Positions 63,637-64,000 of a stretch of 64,000 nt of DNA are shown here, piece after piece. Below the pieces are notes generated by a model. The model had not been told where the DNA came from. It was given only the letters and a program-made list of their open reading frames with translations, and did no database searches. Location: IMG/VR virus record IMGVR_UViG_3300035183_000841, positions 20,710-84,709 of that record. One strand, written 5' to 3'. Each line of letters opens with the position of its first letter. Position 1 is the first letter of the stretch. A program made the position numbers and the translations under genes. This stretch comes from a virus.

Positions 63637-64000
63637 ATGTCTGTATATAGAGGACCAGCAGTCATCTACGAAGGTCAAGGGCTCCCCCCTTCTAGGGCAC
63701 ATGAAGGGATGCGGTGGGTGCTCGTATTGAATAGGTACGAGCGCGATAACCTCCTTTGGCTCCTGAACCTACTCGGGTATGGGAAAGCCGGTGTTGAACC
63801 GTTCACGATAGCGAACACAGGGGATTGGGTCGGCGAGATTGCGATGATGCTGGCTGATCCTGACGACTATTCACTAGACGCAGAGGAGAGCGGTAAACCT
63901 AACCTCCGTACAGAAAGGGTTGTTAATCTGTTAGATAGCTGGGTTGCCAGGAAAGTTAGAGAGAAGTTTTCAGAGATTGATAGGAGTTATCATGACCGAG
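63637..64000 (+). CDS. Partial hypothetical gene at window end
   Basis: An ATG-started frame of 121 codons runs off the window without a stop (MSVYRGPAVIYEGQGLPPS...). It contains RWVLVLNRYERDNLLWLLNLLGYG and a helical C-terminus. An AGGAG followed by ATG at 63991 suggests that the next gene begins there, so this one probably ends just outside the window. The function is unknown. Confidence 0.55.
   Translation, partial: MSVYRGPAVIYEGQGLPPSRAHEGMRWVLVLNRYERDNLLWLLNLLGYGKAGVEPFTIANTGDWVGEIAMMLADPDDYSLDAEESGKPNLRTERVVNLLDSWVARKVREKFSEIDRSYHDR

Overview
The window is part of a double-stranded DNA tailed-phage genome, most likely of a siphovirus-type phage of an actinobacterium. The host assignment rests on a WhiB-like regulator (61855-62115), on repeated promoters in which a TANNNT -10 box sits exactly 6 nt before the start codon (leaderless mRNAs), on extended -10 promoters of the form TGNTANNNT, and on stem-loop terminators without U-tracts. 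The host species cannot be read from the sequence. No integrase or repressor was recognised, so a lytic phage is likely but not proven.

Layout. 1-7120 (+): accessory metabolism. It holds a GT4 glycosyltransferase, an intein-containing class II ribonucleotide reductase, a GNAT acetyltransferase, a DegT-type sugar aminotransferase, a deaminase, a GT2 glycosyltransferase and a CAP-domain protein. 7205-12340 (+): head genes (portal, a ChaB/protease fusion, major capsid protein). 12341-16321 (+): small genes behind structured leaders, an AAA ATPase, tiny zinc-ribbon and membrane proteins, and an HNH protein. 16331-20167 (+): connector and neck genes, tail tube, and tail chaperones with a -1 frameshift site. 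20160-33577 (+): tape measure with an M23 peptidase domain, baseplate and tail-tip proteins, and a group of likely receptor-binding proteins (FN3, HAF-type repeats, H-lectin-like and LamG-like domains).

33578-46009 (-): an oppositely transcribed block. It holds lysis genes (an M15-like endolysin and candidate holins), an unexplained secreted/virion-like protein, tRNA-Lys and tRNA-Ile(UAU), a C5 DNA methyltransferase, a DnaB helicase with an intein, an IMPDH/GMP-reductase family enzyme, a LAGLIDADG-like gene, a metallophosphoesterase, an HNH gene and several small cysteine-motif proteins. 46008-58000 (+): a roughly 450-bp repeat- and hairpin-rich non-coding stretch (candidate origin or control region), then primase, a ssDNA-binding protein, a deoxyribonucleotidase-like HAD protein, dCMP deaminase, DNA polymerase III alpha split into two genes, RecA, nucleases (PDDEXK, Cas4-like, RuvC-like) and a metallopeptidase-like protein. 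57467-64000 (+): a degenerate and an intact D12-type adenine methyltransferase in tandem, the terminase small and large subunits (the large one with a mini-intein), the WhiB-like protein and small genes running off the window end.

How the parts work together. The phage carries its own replisome (DnaB, DnaG, SSB, PolIII alpha, RecA) and much of dNTP supply (RNR, two deaminases, an IMPDH/GMPR homologue, a dNMP phosphatase-like HAD). It also has two types of DNA methyltransferase, packaging, morphogenesis and lysis genes. Three inteins interrupt catalytic motifs of three core enzymes. The most unusual signals are: (i) at least two genes whose only well-placed start codon after a near-perfect Shine-Dalgarno is AUA, in a phage that also encodes tRNA-Ile(UAU); (ii) promoters followed exactly at +1 by long GC-rich 5'-terminal hairpins; (iii) a split PolIII alpha; (iv) a catalytically dead methyltransferase paralogue beside the live one; (v) an FN3 domain divided by a stop/start junction. 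All functions come from motif reading by eye; no database search was run.
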